NCBI GenBank assembly: GCA_027886175.1
Contig: JAJNNQ010000016.1
Span: 3,732,501-3,796,500, forward strand
DNA from: Phylloscopus collybita
Lineage: Eukaryota; Chordata; Aves; Passeriformes; Phylloscopidae
Length of the DNA stretch: 64,000 nucleotides
Direction: 5' to 3'
The translations under genes were made by a program, and so were the position numbers. The notes under the pieces were generated by a model that was not told the origin of the DNA, did no database searches, and saw only the letters and a program-made list of their open reading frames with translations. The number at the start of each line of letters is the position of its first letter. Position 1 is the stretch's first letter. Positions 1-13,791 of the stretch are shown piece after piece.

Positions 1-982
1 TATTTTTCTTTTCTCTAAATATCACGTTAAAGACTAGTTTTCCTTGATGCTCTCAGGAACAGATTAACTTAATTACTGATCCCCTCCTCCTTTAAACCAG
101 CTTGAGGCATTGTTTTTGGCAAAGTTATAAATGACTGAAAATAAGAAGTTTTAATGAGACTGTTAGGCAGCCATAGCTTTAGTTTTCATTATCAGCACTA
201 TCTACAATACTTCACAGTACTTTTTGACATAAAGTGTAGACCGAGGCCATGAAAAGAGCAAAGCAGAGAGGGTTTGTATTTATCACTTTGATATAGTTCT
301 TATTTAAGCATTACTTAACTAGCAGAACATCAGGCAGAGTTTGTTGCTGACTGCAGCTTGCAATTCACAACCTTCCAAAAGAAATGATGACCTGGTAAGT
401 GTGCCCACATCCTCACATAAAAACGGTATTTATAATCAAAGGGTAAAATTATATGGCCCCAAATAGGCTTGGCAGACAGGGAGCTCTGTGAGTCATCTAG
501 TGGGACTGTTCCTCTAATAGAGGGTGGTAAGAATCATGTGAGTGGGGGGTAATGAAAAATGGTGGTCATGTATGTTTTTCTTCAAGAGCCAGATGCTGGA
601 GGCAAGTGATTCCATTCTAATTTTCTTTTTCTTGACTACTTTTTTTTTTTTCTTTTTAATGTGTATTTGTGGTCCTCTTTGCTGTGGTGGAAAGCCAGAA
701 AATGTGATCCCAAAGTCCTCTAGAGGCTCAAAATCTATTGCCTTCTTTAAAGAGAGTTCCTTGATTCAGCAGACTGTTGCATCTGATTCGTGATTTAAAA
801 AGAGAGAAAAAAAGAAAAACCCTCATAATGGTGTATTGGGAAGGGACATGAGGCTTGGCAGCAGGAGAACAGAAGCAGTGTTGTAGAGAAGTTAATGTGT
901 ACAACTGTGGCTAAATTAGAATTGGATGCTCGGAGTTGCACTGTAATGTCCTCAGTACAACATGAGATTAGATATCAAGAAC

Positions 983-1005
983 ATCTAAATCATTGTGATT
1001 TAGAT
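983..1005. repeat. Perfect inverted repeat (10-bp stem, 3-nt loop)
   Basis: The arm ATCTAAATCA at 983-992 is followed by the loop TTG and by its exact reverse complement at 996-1005. It could extrude as a hairpin in DNA or RNA. No terminator-like or known RNA context is visible, so its function is unknown. Confidence 0.8.
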
Positions 1006-1012
1006 CACTTAT

Positions 1013-1030
1013 GCTGAGCTGCTGCTCAGC
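1013..1030. repeat. Perfect inverted repeat (7-bp stem, 4-nt loop)
   Basis: GCTGAGC at 1013-1019, loop TGCT, then GCTCAGC at 1024-1030. It lies only seven bases after the 983-1005 hairpin. The pair is seen directly in the sequence. No function is assigned. Confidence 0.7.
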
Positions 1031-4000
1031 CACAAATCACCCACACTCTGCTGCTCCTGGTTTTGTCTGCTGGGATGAATATTTTTGGCCTGCCTTAGTG
1101 TGATGTGGTTAGTTGCATTAATCTGTTCCTTTCTGTTCGGTCCTTTTTGGAGGTATTATGTACACCTAATCCCTGACATCCATTCTAAGTCTCTCACATG
1201 GATGCCTGGAAAGAATGCAGGAGAAAGGCCAAGTCTTCCACCAGGACAGCAAAGCTGTAGCTGGGCTGTTTGGCAGACACTGAGGCAATGCTGGCATCTG
1301 GCTGGAGGGAGGACTGAGCAAAGCGTGCCCAGCTGGGTGCACAGGAAGGGGGTGAATACTGGCAGTGCACTTCTAGGAGAGAGGAAAAACTGGTTGCATT
1401 TTTTTTTGCAACATACCCTTATGGTTAGCCAAGAAAAGCTAAAGTGTTTAGAGGGAGCCAAGAGTTTCATCCCATGAGGTGGTAAGTGTGGGGTTTGTTC
1501 TGCTTGACACCTCGAGCTCAAGGCTTGTGTGTCTAAGTTAAGTGAATTGTCAGAATTTAATTTGTTTGGTCTTCAGAGAGATGAACTGGTGCACAGTAGG
1601 GCATGAGTACAGAGGTGCATCCTGAAGCCTAACTCTCCCCCTCACCTACAAAGAGAGAGAGATGACACTGTTAGATAATTTTGTCTAGGTGAGATTAACC
1701 AGAGCCTAAACATCTGGTTGCAGGTGTCTCGGAGAAAAGCTTTCTGCATAGTCACTTAGTCACATAGTCTTCTGGGAATAATAGGGACTTTTTCAGGTAG
1801 GCTTCCATTCTTAATCATCCACTGAAAAAGATATCCATACCTTTACCCGTATGCCTTCACCTGTATAGGATGCCTGCATTCCTGACCAGCTCCTTAAGCT
1901 GAAATTGGGATACCCAGTCAGAGCATCTTACCACAGGATGCATATTCCTACAGCTCCTGAAGACATGCCTACAACAGGCAGGATTTTTGTTGCAACACCA
2001 CTTTCTGATCTTCTGTTGATGGAATCTCTCGTGTCAGTCTCCAGAAAATAATGGTATTTGTACTGTTAAAAAAAAAAAAAAGACTCAGTGGAGATTGTAC
2101 ATGTTTTTACATTAGTTTTCAACAAACAAATGCTTTGGGGTCTTTCACAGTTCCTGCAAAAACTGAAATAATATGTTTTATGTCTTGAGTTCTTGCAAGT
2201 GCCTAATTTCACAATAAATGGAACTAAATAAACCAGGAATAAAATTAGGGCAATATCAATGCTTCTCTATCAGCCCCTCTCGGGCTGCTGCAGGGCAAAG
2301 GGCCTTTTCTGCATTAATTATGTCCAGTGTGCTGAAAGGTTTGGCTGGAACCTTAGCACCACACAGCTTGGCAAGGGTATGACATGGCTGGCCAAGCCTT
2401 TCTCCCCACTGACTTGACTACCAGGGCTGACAGCTGCCAGGTCCTGTTGTCCTCAAATGGAATTTTTCAAAGGTTCCTTCCCAAACTGATGCCACTGACG
2501 GTCATGGAGGGTGCCCTGCTTTCTAGGTCAGTGATTTTGTGCATCCTGCCTGTATTTGCCAGGCCACCCTTGTAAACTGTGTGCCTGAGGAGACTGTTTT
2601 GAATGAAGACACTCAATAATTCACATGTAAGTGTGCACAACATTTAGAGCCCCCTTTTTGTCCCACTCAAGCTGATTCTTCAGACTTGGGTTGAAGCAAG
2701 CAGCTGATCTGTGTGTCTATAAGACTGACAGGATGATGTGTGATGTCATTCCTGTTTAAGAGTGACAAAATATGTTGTGTAAATCAATGACCCCCCTGTG
2801 TGTCTGGGATAGTGTCTTTTTTTGGATAATATAACCTCCTGTGTCACTGAATGCTGAGAAAATACTTGCATTGCTGATCCTGAAGCCTGCCATAGTGTGT
2901 TTGCTCTGCTGGTGCCTTTATCCATTGTGGGCTGCCAAACTCATGCTGTCCTCATCTCATCCAGAATTCTGGCTTTCCTTATTAATTAGAGGTCAGCTTT
3001 ATGCCTCCAACACCTGCTTAAATTATCAGGCCAAATTTGAAACTTTAGTAATGAATGTGCCCTGAGTTATGGTGTGAGGATGAAAGTCAAAATCAAACCT
3101 TCACCTGTGCAGGAATTGTGCTGGTAATAAGGCAAAGAAAATGTTGGGCACAAACATCTGGATTCTGTCTTTTAAAGTCTAACTGATGAGAGATTGTGAC
3201 AATGCAGGATGGGTGTTGTGATGTGTGGTAGGAAAGGTGAGGTGGCTGAAGATGAGATCAAACTAACAAGAGGATAAAAACCAGCAGCTCTTCTGAGACA
3301 GGAATCTCTGTCCTGTATAAATGGCAAGTATATGTAATGGCATGGTTCTTCATAGGAAAATTCAAACTCAATATTTATCTTATTATATGAAAAGAAGGAT
3401 GCAGAAGACACTGCTGAAGACTTGGTTGATTACCTGAACAGGAAGCATTTTAGCCATACTGCTAGAGAGTAACCTATTTTACTCTATTTAAAGTTTGAAA
3501 GGGTACTGTTATCTCAAGTAATGATGTATCATTTTGTTATCAAACTTGGTCTATCATTTATTAGATCAAAATATTAATAGTGGTGTTGGTAAAGTGTGTC
3601 TTTCAGTCTGTTTCAAGCTCTGGCATCTTCTGCTCTCTTCTCTTGGTGCAAAGGGTAAAGTGCTGCCCTGGGGCTGTTTGCACAGTGATTTGTTCAGAAC
3701 TGGAGATGAACAGAGCCACTGGGGGAGGAAGAGCTCTCTGCTTTAGTCTGTGGGTGAGCAGAAATGAACTGAGCTACAGGGAGGGTTTCGTTTGCATAAC
3801 CTGTGGGTTTCATTTGCAGAAGCTGTGTAACCATCATTATCCTGTTGGGAATCTCTGAAACAGTTACATTTGGGAGACTTAAGGAGGCAGAAAAGGCTGC
3901 TAACTAGTTGGAGACTCTGCACCCACCCCTGCTAGTGAGAGCCATACTTGTATAGGCTTGTATAATGATGCTCTTTTACACCAATGAAAATTGAATAGAG

Positions 4001-5633
4001 CTTAAGAAAATCTTAGGGAGAAAGGAAATTTGTGGAGAACCTTGTGTAAGGAAATTGCAGAACAGGGCTGAAGCTTCTCTGGATTGTGCCACTGCTGGCA
4101 TCCAGAGTCCTTGTAGTTTTGCTATGTGTTGGTAAGTGGTTAAGGCTGAGGAATGCTTTCTTCAGGTCTGCAGACAGATTTGAGGAAATTCTTTGTCTTC
4201 AGTGGTTCAAATGTGTGATCATCTGTTCATTGTTTGATAAAATAGCTGGATAAATGAAAACAATGTTGGAAGGATCACTTTTGCAAGGAACCCAGTTGCT
4301 AAAACTCTGCTAACAAATTTCTAGCTATAGGTGCAAGTATGGATATGAAGCACAAGCTGTCCTTCTCTTCCTTTCTTCCACAGTTAATAAAAAAGTTTTT
4401 TAGCTTTTATCCAGAAAAAGATATTTGCAAGTATGGAGGTGCTGGCTGTTAATGGCATTCAAGAAACATTTCAGTGATCCTAGGGATTTCTTGGGGGATT
4501 CTCTGAGGTGTTTGTGCAGATGATACTTTGTTTTAGAGAGAAATCCTATTTTTTTTAAATCTCATTACTGTGGCTTTTGACTTTTTTTGATCATGGATTA
4601 CACTTTGAATGCAAAGCAATGTCATTTAGATAAGACAAGTTGAAAAATGCTACAGGACTGATGACTTTGTGTTTAAAGTGGTTACTCTTTCAGAATACCC
4701 ACTAGCAAATATGCTCAACAGCAAAGTTCTGAGAGAATTGTTCCTAATGGAATCAATTTTAAGGAAGGGAATTGCAGGATATCCTGGTGTGATCTAGTGA
4801 GAGATAGGGCAAGCATCAGTAGGATGGCTAAGGCTTGGTTTCATTTCAGAAAATTGTGGTGAATAGCAGAAGTAGGATGAAAGGGAGGGGTTGGAAGATA
4901 AAGAGACAAAACAATAGAAGGAAAATCAAGGAATGTGAGACAAATTATCTTCTCAGAGGTGCTTTATACCTTACTTTTCACAAGAAATGCTGTCTGTTGC
5001 TGAAGAACAGTCAGGAATCAGGACAAGGCAACAGACAGAAGAGAGAAGAATCTCCCACATCTGAGAAAAGTGTGAAGATTTTTTTTTTCTATTAACATTT
5101 AGGATTTTAGAATTTCTAGGGGTTTCCTCCTCTGCCTAACTCCTGTTCTGGTAATGCCCTGGTCTGTGTAGTGTCCACTTTTAACTGCTGGGAAGCACAG
5201 GCTGCTGGTTCCATTTGTAACAGTCAAGGAGAGCAGTGTCACTGTAGGGTGCTTCTTGTCTCATTGAGGGACACTTGTCCTTGGGGACAGGAGTTCATTT
5301 ATCTTCATGCTGGCTCCAGAGGGAAATTGTTCTTGAGCAGAGAACAGTTAGTTGGAGTAAGCTGTGTATGTGTGTGCTGTGTTTTGATGTAGTTCACTGA
5401 CAGCTGGGAATCAGACCTAATCTGTCAAACTCATTTCACCTAAGACCTAAAATGCAACTCCCATTCTGATCTTTGAGGTAAAAGCATCACAAAGCTACTT
5501 GGTTCCTAACCTTCTGGTTTTTAGTACATCATATACCTTTTTTTTATTTCCAATTTTGTTTTTATTTCCTCTCTAGAAATTCTGCTTCCTTTGGCCACTG
5601 ATGTTTTGGTTTTCAGCACCTGTTTGTAAAAAA

Positions 5634-5753
5634 TCTGAAAACAAACAAAAAAAAAAACAACCAGGAATCAACAAAGCCCCCTCACTCCTAACAGAAAAGG
5701 AAACAAAACAAATAAAAACAAACCCAAACAAACCACACCCCCCCCCCAAAAGA
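5634..5753. repeat. A/C-rich low-complexity tract
   Basis: The plus strand is dominated by AAAC/AAAAC words with an internal C run (about 5738-5748) and is almost free of G and T in its second half. The same composition recurs at 12.2, 26.4, 30.2 and 49.3 kb, and its complement (G/T) at 13.8, 14.5, 15.8 and 40.6 kb. The minus-strand frame of 74 codons across it is a by-product of this composition. Confidence 0.8.
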
Positions 5754-8700
5754 CAGTTGGTAGTACTATACAAACTTTGAGTAGAACACATTATCATGCA
5801 GTGGCTGCATTAAGGTATTTGATGTAGCTGAACCCCCATCCTTACCTGTTGGAGTTGTTCCTAATTGGGTGTTTCTGCATTTCTTACCAGTGTGCTACCT
5901 TAGGTTACATCTTTCAGATTAATTAGAAAACTGGAATCAATTAAAGTTTCCTAGAGAACAAGAATCTTTGATTGTAAAAATTTTGTTACCTAGGTAATAG
6001 TTATTAGTGAACAAGATTCTCAACTACATGTTCACCTTGGCTGCTTCTGTTTCTTCTGATGGACTCAGAAAGCAGGGAGAGAAATTGCTCCACACTTCAA
6101 ATTCTGCCTCTGAATTTAAAAAAAGATCTTTTTCACCCTGCTGAAGCAGTTCTTGTTTGTCTAGTCTGTGTTGTTTTTTTTTTTTTCCTCCAAACTGTTG
6201 CAGGGTTGGCAATGTCCTCCTTTTATTCTGAAAGCTGCTAAAAATATTCTGAGTAGAAGCTGAAAATGTAAGACAACAGTCTCTTGATGCTGAAATGCTT
6301 CATGGCCAAATGTTTGATGACTTCTTGTACTATTTTTGTTTCTGATGGCTCTATAGCACACAGAGAGATTTACACTAGAAAAGAGGGAGAGCAGCTGACA
6401 AGGATTCTTCTTTGTAGACTGGGCCCAAAAGGACCAACAGAAGATGCTCTTCCTTATCTCTTCATCTGTTGCTTTCTTCTAAAGGGAAAATAAAGCTATT
6501 ATATATAATATATATTACATATCTTCTATGAATATTAATAAAAGGGTGGGGCTGGTGGGAGGATAAAATAGTGGCCAGAGGGCCATGCTGTGCTTCTGAA
6601 ATGTCCTCTTTCTAGTCTCAAAATCTGTGAGAGTTTTTCCAGGGTACATTGCACTTGTTCCATTTGGCTGAGCCAAAGATTTCCAGTTTGAGATCTTAGC
6701 CTGTGTCGGTGTTATTTGGCTTCAATTTGGACAAGTACTGTATGGCTTGTTTGTTTGTTTATTTTTATTTGTTAGGTTATCTATTAGACATAGATGAATA
6801 GCTTAAATCTATAGGCAAGGAGTAAAGTATGTTGTGTTACTCTCAGCATCAGGCCAGGTGAAGTCTTTCTAAAATTCTCTGTTCTGCTTCTGTTGGTTGT
6901 GTTGTTTTTCACATCCCTTAGCAAGCCAACGTGTGTGATGCATGATCCAGGAAATTGCAGTTTTCTTACGTGAAATTATTAAAGGGTATTCAACTGGCTT
7001 TGTGCTACTGCACAAGTACCATCCCATAAGAAATCTTATCATAAAGCCCCCAAAAGTCATTTCTCTTAGCAACAGTTTCTTTATTATTGTCTACCTGTCT
7101 TTCAGAACTGAGATTTTAAGGAGGAAGTTGGAGGTACATCACAGTTCCCTACACAAAGATGGCCATTAGCATTACATTTTGGGTTTGGCAAAAGCGTTGG
7201 CTGTACAAAAACAAGGGAACAGAAGATGACTCTTGGAATTATTTTGCCTTGAGCAGGGCTGAAGAAACAATGCTAAAACATATTAGACATGGGTTGATGA
7301 CACAAAGAGTGGTTGCTAGATATCATGGTGAGAACTGAAGGGAAAAACTGAAGCAATGTTTCACTGATGAGTGAGTCTTGACAATGCCACCAACCCAAAG
7401 AAAACTTCCAGAACTGTGAGCAGTGCCAGTGCTCCTCTGAGCTTAGGAAGAGCTTGTTGCAGCCTTGAGATTGCTTTCAGGCAGAAGAACTTAAAGAGAA
7501 AAGGGCTTTGGGTAATTCTTTGGAGAAGGTAAACCTCCTATGGGGTTTTTTATTGACAATCTTGTATGATTCAAGGCTTTTCTGCTGGAAGTCCATTTTT
7601 TTATTACAAGATTGTGATAAGCTGTTATATTTACAGTAATTACAGTGATTGATTTAGTTAATATATATAATGGAAGCACTAGAATTGAAGATACCAGTGG
7701 AATCTTAATTTAGTCCTCTTTTGCTCATGCACTATAATGTAGTCTTTAATGATGGGAATATGCAATGTTTTTATTCATATAGCTGTGTGCCTGCATGTAC
7801 ACAGGATATTCTTAGTGCAGTACTTACCTGTAGGTCCTTTATAGGTATTTTCTTCTGTAAGGTTGGATATAAACCTCATAAAATCTCATACTAGTTTTCA
7901 AACTCTTGTTCCTCTTTCCTCTAAATTGCTATATCTCTCATTAAAATGATGTCAGTATTGCTTGGATAGATGCAAGGACTAGGGTGACAGTACTAGAACA
8001 CTGTGTTTTTTTTTTCTCAGGATTCTCTTGTTCCCTTCAGTGAGCACCATCTTCCTCTGTTGCTGGGAATCCTGAGGCAGTGGCTGGTTACTTAATCTAT
8101 TGAAACATATGTTCTCTTCCAACACGATGCTGGTGCACATGCAAGCTGTACCAGATTAAAAATGAGCACTTATCACATCTGTGTTGCTTGAGAATCACAG
8201 TGTGACCATACCAGCTCATAGTTATCATCTACATGCTGCATTTTAATCAAACCAACAATTAATTTGGATTGTCTGTGCAAGTTTGTTATCAGTAAGGCTT
8301 TTCTTTAATCAGTATAAATCTGAATGGTGATTTTTATCATTGCAAATGTATTTTTTTTTAAAAAAGGACTTGAAGTAATAGATAGGAAACACATTGCACA
8401 AAGCTATTAACACCATTAACTCCCAATATGCTTCAAATTCATTGTCAACCTGAATTAACAATGCAGAAAAAATTTAACTTGCCTGCACAAGATCTAAAAT
8501 TTTAAATATAAAGTGCATCTGTAATAAAGATATTACTCTAAATTTGCAAAATGGAGAAGCCCTCTCTGAAGCTCTCAAAACTGTGCCTGTCCTCTTCCAA
8601 TTGCTCATGAAAGTTTCACAGCTTGGCAAATCTCCTCAGCCTTTTAGCCTGACTGGTCACAGAAAGAAAAACTCTGTGGCCAGAAATGACAGACAGTTGG

Positions 8701-10950
8701 CTGCTGGTTATTTTATCACTTTTTTTTTTAAAGCAATCTAAGCCAAACTGCCTCTTTCAATTCAAGCCTTTCTCTTTGCATAGCACACCTACTTAAAAAA
8801 AAAAAATTGGTCAATTCTTGAATTTTATTTTTTTTTTAAATTTCTACTCTTAAGGCAGTTTTGCAATTTGAAGAAACCCTTCTCTGGCTCATGTAGAAGA
8901 AACCTGGGCAACTTCTGCCACAAATGTAAGGCACATCAAGCAGCAGAAACTGCTGTAGAAGGAAAATGCCCAAAGTGAGGACTGTTCTTTCCTCAAAGAG
9001 TATGCACAGGTCATTCCATAGGAATTTAATTTAGATGGGGTGTACTCATAGAGGCTTTTAAGTTGCCTCTTCCTAATAATGGGTTATGCCTATTACTCTG
9101 GTAGGTTCTGAGCAGAAGCCAGTAGGCAATTGTAACAGCACAAACTAGATGTTTTAATTTATTTTTAATGTTTATTTTATAGATGAACTGTGTGTAGATG
9201 GGCATCATGCTGTATGCTGAAGAAATTCCTCCTCCCTCTATTAAACTGTTAGATAGGGAAATAAACTTGGGCAAAAATGTGAACTATCACTTTCTCCCAG
9301 GGAATGGCAAGACCTGGAAGACCCAGATCACAGTGAGCTGTGAGAGGGCAGTTGCAGCTCCACTCCAGCTGTCCAGCCATTGGGATCTGCAGCTGGTAGC
9401 CAGGGCAAGCAATTGGATAGCCAAGGCTTTGGATTTCTCACAGTTCTCATGCTGGTACACTGTTATTATAGCTCAAGACTGAGCTACAGACTTTCCTTGA
9501 CATCAAAGGAAGTATTTACATCAGGCTGAAGTTCTGCAGCTGTCTCCAGGCATAATATCTCTGCAGTCCCACTCTCCAGTGCCAGCTGGTTCTTGTTTTG
9601 TGAGCTCAGACGTGGCTTTGTGGGCAAAGGCTGTTCCAGAAAATTGTTGCTCTGGAAGTCACTATGCACTCCATGCCTTGCAGTCACCATGAGAAGTCTG
9701 GAGATGCAGAGGCAAGCAGTGGTTTTTACCATGGCTGCTCTCATGAATCAGTCAGCCAGGAATGTTTCATGGTGTCACAGGAGCTGGCCTGAAGGCTGCC
9801 TCTGATAAAACTGGCACTTGGTTTGTGCTGATGTGTTGGCAGCCTGAGAACCATGTCACCTGCTTTGAAGGTGCTGAGGATGTGGGATCTTGACCCCTGG
9901 ATGCAAACAGCAGTTGGTTCTCCCAGACTTCTGTTGCTCTGCATGTGTGCCACCAACCCCAGAAATGCCTGAGGCAGGATGTAAGGAAGATGGGAATGGG
10001 TTAGCTGGTGGTACAGCTGTGCTCATATATGGAGAGCATCCTCCTTCCTGCCCCTTCTTCCTGTCCACTCCTTACCTGACTCCTAGTAAATCCAGCTGTT
10101 AGTTTGGAAAGGCCAGTTAGCACAAAACAGTTGCAGCAAAGGCTTGTCTTAAATCTTACACAGACAAGCCTTTGGATGAATAAATCAAACCTCCTGTGAC
10201 TTTTTCAACCTGTGGTTTTCACGAGTCATTGCAATGACATTTGAGGCTTTATTCATGGGTCCAAAGGATGTCATCCTCCAGACTCAGCCCTCTGAAGTGA
10301 TCATTTACATGCGCTGCCTCGTTTCTGTGTGTTTTGAGTTCTGCTCTGACACTGATTCTTGCTATTTCCTTAGGCAATAACATAGATAGGTTTGTCTGTA
10401 AATTACTTAGGACCTGAAAGACTGATGGTGACTGTATGATAGCGAATAAGATGTTCGCTGTCACTGAATTTCTCCTGTACACTGGAAATTTGCAGTGCAT
10501 GCAGCACTAAAAATTATTTCAGCTCTTCTCCCTCTCACTATTAACCTGTTGTGTGGAAACCCTCTGCAGAGCTGTGTGTCCAAAAGCACAATCATAATAA
10601 ATCCTTGCTACTTTTTTTTTTTTTAATAAGTTTTTCTGTAAGCCAAAAATCAGACTTAAAAAATTTGTAGAAAGAACTTTCTTACCCTCTACTCAACACA
10701 TTTTTATATGGCAATAAATAAAACTTTAAGTTGATAATGATCAGAAAATGTTTGCAGTGTTGTAATCAAAAGAGGACAATGGCATCCTATGGTAATAACT
10801 AGTTCAAAAGGTTAATTCTCTTAAAATAAGGGTACTTTTTCCAGCCATAACCTCAATAGTATGTCTTGTATTCTGCCAGTTTTAATAGAGACTGGAAGGA
10901 GAACTTAAGCCCAAGTCAATAAAGTTTTGTGTAATTGTTGAGTTCTTAAT
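5754..10950. other. Non-coding DNA, no gene recognised
   Basis: No frame longer than about 95 codons and none with a recognisable product. It contains a T run at about 6174-6187, an AT dinucleotide stretch at 6500-6515, and T or A runs near 8350, 8800 and 10612-10624. The somewhat GC-richer part at 9300-10090 carries overlapping open frames on both strands, but these match nothing I know. I see no transposon here that I can name. Confidence 0.65.
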
Positions 10951-12231
10951 TAATTTCTCACTCATTTGAATAACTTAACCTGAATACCAATACTGTTCTA
11001 TTTTGAATGAAAGTTTGCGTTTTTCTCACCAATATTCCATTAATAATGAACGTATTTTCTCTAACAGATGCACAGAACCCCCTTTTCCCCACCTCCCCAT
11101 ACAGAAAAATAACATATCTGTACTCAAACCAATAAAGAATACGCTGTAGATAAATTCATACCATAGCAATGGAGCGTAAGGAATCCATTAATGCTTTAGT
11201 GATATTATCAAGCAAGAAAAAGGCAAAAATGGATCCACGACTCTTACTCTGCTGGATCTGTAATGAAGCAATGTTGTAGCAGCTACTGTATTTTTACCTG
11301 TAGTCATCGGTTGGTGTATTGTGGAAGTTAAAAAAAAAATAAATCCTGACTTTTCCTTTTTTATTTTTCTGTCCCTATTTTTTTTTACTTTAAAGAACAG
11401 TCAGCTTGCTTTTGTTACTACTGTGATGTACTTCTCCCTACTAACTCCAAGAGCAATATGGAAATGACTAAAATGACAGAGAAATATGAGCTTTACACTG
11501 TAGAAAAAGTGGCTGTAGCAATATATCAGAGAAATTATTGAATGTTATCGGTCATGGCACAATTTATTATTTTACCAGTGTGCTGTGAAAAGTTGCTCAG
11601 CCAACTCAAAGCTTTCCTACTGTATTAGTGCTGCCTGGGAGTTTAACTGGTAGCACTTTGCTAAATGCAAGCATGGTAATTATTTGCAATCAGGCCCTCA
11701 GATTCCCCTCTCCCCACCCCAACCTGTCATCTTAACATATTGGATGCATGAGAATTTGGTTTACCTTTTTTTTTTTTTTTTTTTTTTTTATCTATTTTAT
11801 TTTGGACTCTATATGGCAAGGCTTTGACAGAGAAAAGATGGCTGAAAGATATAAGAGAGGGCTGAGAATTTGGAAACTGTCTACTCCGTGCTTTGCGTGT
11901 GCTCCCTGCCAAACTCACGTGTAACTCTCATTAATGCTAATGGGATTTAATACATGCTGCAAGAGGAAAATATCCTCATTTCTTTTGCACTGAGTGGGTA
12001 GCAAAAGTGCTGTATTGACAACTCTGGAGCCCTCTATTTATCCAAAGAACAGGCAGTGGCAGAATAAGTTCCTCTTACAACTCTGGTGTCTCAATCCTCT
12101 TGTGGAAGGAGCTCTGGAGGAGGGCGATGAGTTTAGTGGCACACATGCAATACACAGAAATTTTTTTTCAGTATGGTTGAATGGTAATGATAACTTTAAG
12201 ATGTCTCCTGCTATGCATGTGTGTATAATTG
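10951..12231. other. Candidate conserved non-coding block (weak)
   Basis: Mostly repeat-free sequence with several ATTA/TAAT-type cores, for example around 10951-10980, 11040, 11560 and 11670-11690. It is interrupted by T runs at 11374-11381 and 11766-11789. The look resembles conserved non-coding elements in vertebrate gene deserts, but conservation cannot be tested from one sequence. No coding exon is visible. Confidence 0.3.
11766..11789. repeat. Poly-T run (24 nt)
   Basis: An uninterrupted run of 24 T on the plus strand. It gives the poly-lysine part of the spurious minus-strand frame 11727-11918. Confidence 0.9.
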
Positions 12232-12412
12232 TCAGAAAAAAAAAACCCAAAACAAACAAACAACAAAACCCAACCCAAACAAACAAAAAATACAAAAAAA
12301 CCCACCCCCCAAAAAAAACAAACAAAAGAAAACCCCAACCGAAACAAACAAACACACACCCCCCCAAAAAAAAAAACCAACCAAAAAAACAACCAAAACA
12401 CACCACAACTCT
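12232..12412. repeat. A/C-rich low-complexity tract, about 180 bp
   Basis: The plus strand is nearly devoid of G and T and is built of AAAC, CAAAC, CCAAC words and A and C runs. It generates the longest open frames of the window (plus 11994-12683, minus 12038-12595), whose translations are Lys/Thr/Asn/Gln/Pro-rich or Phe/Gly/Cys-rich and therefore not credible proteins. It is complementary in composition to the G/T tract 1.4 kb downstream. Confidence 0.9.
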
Positions 12413-13791
12413 CCTCTCCCTCCCCTCTATTGAAACTTCTTGCAGTGGTTTTATTAAGTCAAAAACTTTTGGGGTGGGAGGGGGGAAGGAGGAGGAAGTT
12501 TTTTTATTAGGATCAAGACAATGTTGTGTTCTTTTGACTGAGATAAAAATGGGTATAATTACCTGCAGTTTAATATGCAGAAAGTCACATTTCATGGAAA
12601 ATTTTGAGTTATTTCAGAGAAAAAGATTTGCCCTTCTATGGAAAACTCTCTTATTTATCTGTTTATTTTTACTATTATCCTGACTCCTCTAAACTGGATT
12701 AGTTGATCTTATTTCTGTTGAACAGACAAGGAGGCTCACTTCAGCTTTCAAAATCACACCCAATCCAGGACTCTACTCATTATTTTGTTCTTTTACCTCA
12801 CTTCCTGTCAGCAGAACTCTGGGTGGAGTTTCTACCTGGCTGGCCTCACACATCTTTGTGTGACAACCTATGTAAAACACATTTCAGCACAAACAGCTGT
12901 CAGTTGTTTCACAGGAACTTCCTGTGCACTGGTTATAATGAAGAGTTTCAGCATTGAGTGTTGTTGTTTTTTTCCCCTTTGGGCTAGAGTAGAAGGCTTT
13001 TGAGAGAATAAAGCTTGCTGGGGAAGGAGTCAGAGCATGCATAATACCATCAACCATGTTGGAAGTCAAGGCTGATGTACATTGACTTCACTCAGGTTCT
13101 AAAACATTCTGAACTTCAAAATTTTATTTGAGTCCTACTACCAAGGAATTCCTTGTTGGATGTGTGTCTAGAACACCTTAAGGTTCTGACTATCCTGTTC
13201 TTTCTTTATCCTTTATTTCAGTAACACCACCTTGTTTCTCATTTAAACCCACCTATCACTGGATTGTAAGTGGCTTTTATAGGTGTGTGTTTTTTTAGAC
13301 CTCATGCTGGTGCCTAAGGAAAAATCTGACTTCTGTCATCTCATTCTAACAGACTTGTGTTCTTTTCACCTTCAGGTGCTACGTGTAAAATGGGCCCTAT
13401 GGAACAAAAAGCTTGAGTTTTCATGTTGTCCAAGCTGTTGTCTCAAAAGTGCATTGATGTAAAAAAAAAAAAAAAAAAAAAGGTATCAGCTTGAAGTTAA
13501 CATCATCCTTGGAAGTTCTGAAGGCATCTTGTAAAACCTAAACCAGACATTAAGTACTGTTTTCTTCAGTTTCTCTTATCTTGTGTCATACCAAAGAAAT
13601 GGTTAATACTTAGGTAGAAGGCAAAAGGTATTGGAAAAGGAAAGTGATAATATAAAACTAAGGTGTGTTTTGAAAGTTGGACACAAGCCTTTCCTTTTCA
13701 TTTTCCTCTATAATGTTGCAGTTACTTGTCATTTGGGTCATTAAATTGACCTGCAGGTACCAGGAGACCTCATTCTGAAACTTATGTTTTT
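12413..13791. other. Non-coding DNA between two complementary low-complexity tracts
   Basis: A G-rich patch at 12471-12495 (runs of four, three and six G separated by single bases) may form G-quadruplex-like structure. A 21-nt A run lies at 13461-13481. No gene or recognisable transposon is seen. If transcribed, this stretch would sit in the loop between the A/C tract on its left and the G/T tract on its right. Confidence 0.6.

Larger units (their letters stand above)
1..5633. other. Non-coding DNA, no gene recognised
   Basis: AT-rich single-copy-looking sequence with stop codons in all frames at short intervals. The longest frames (1085-1477 plus, 1156-1521 minus) overlap each other on opposite strands, show no recognisable domain and no codon structure. 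Apart from the two hairpins near 1 kb and short T or A runs (for example 639-652, 2066-2079), I see nothing definable. Short spliced exons cannot be excluded by eye. Confidence 0.7.

Noticed and set aside
1085..1521. 130-codon plus and 121-codon minus frames overlapping
   Set aside because: Opposite-strand overlap, no domain and no splice context; likely chance frames in GC-richer DNA.
11994..12683. 229-codon plus-strand open frame (and 185-codon minus-strand frame 12038-12595)
   Set aside because: Both run through the A/C-rich low-complexity tract; the translations are Lys/Thr/Asn/Gln/Pro or Phe/Gly/Cys strings with no domain.
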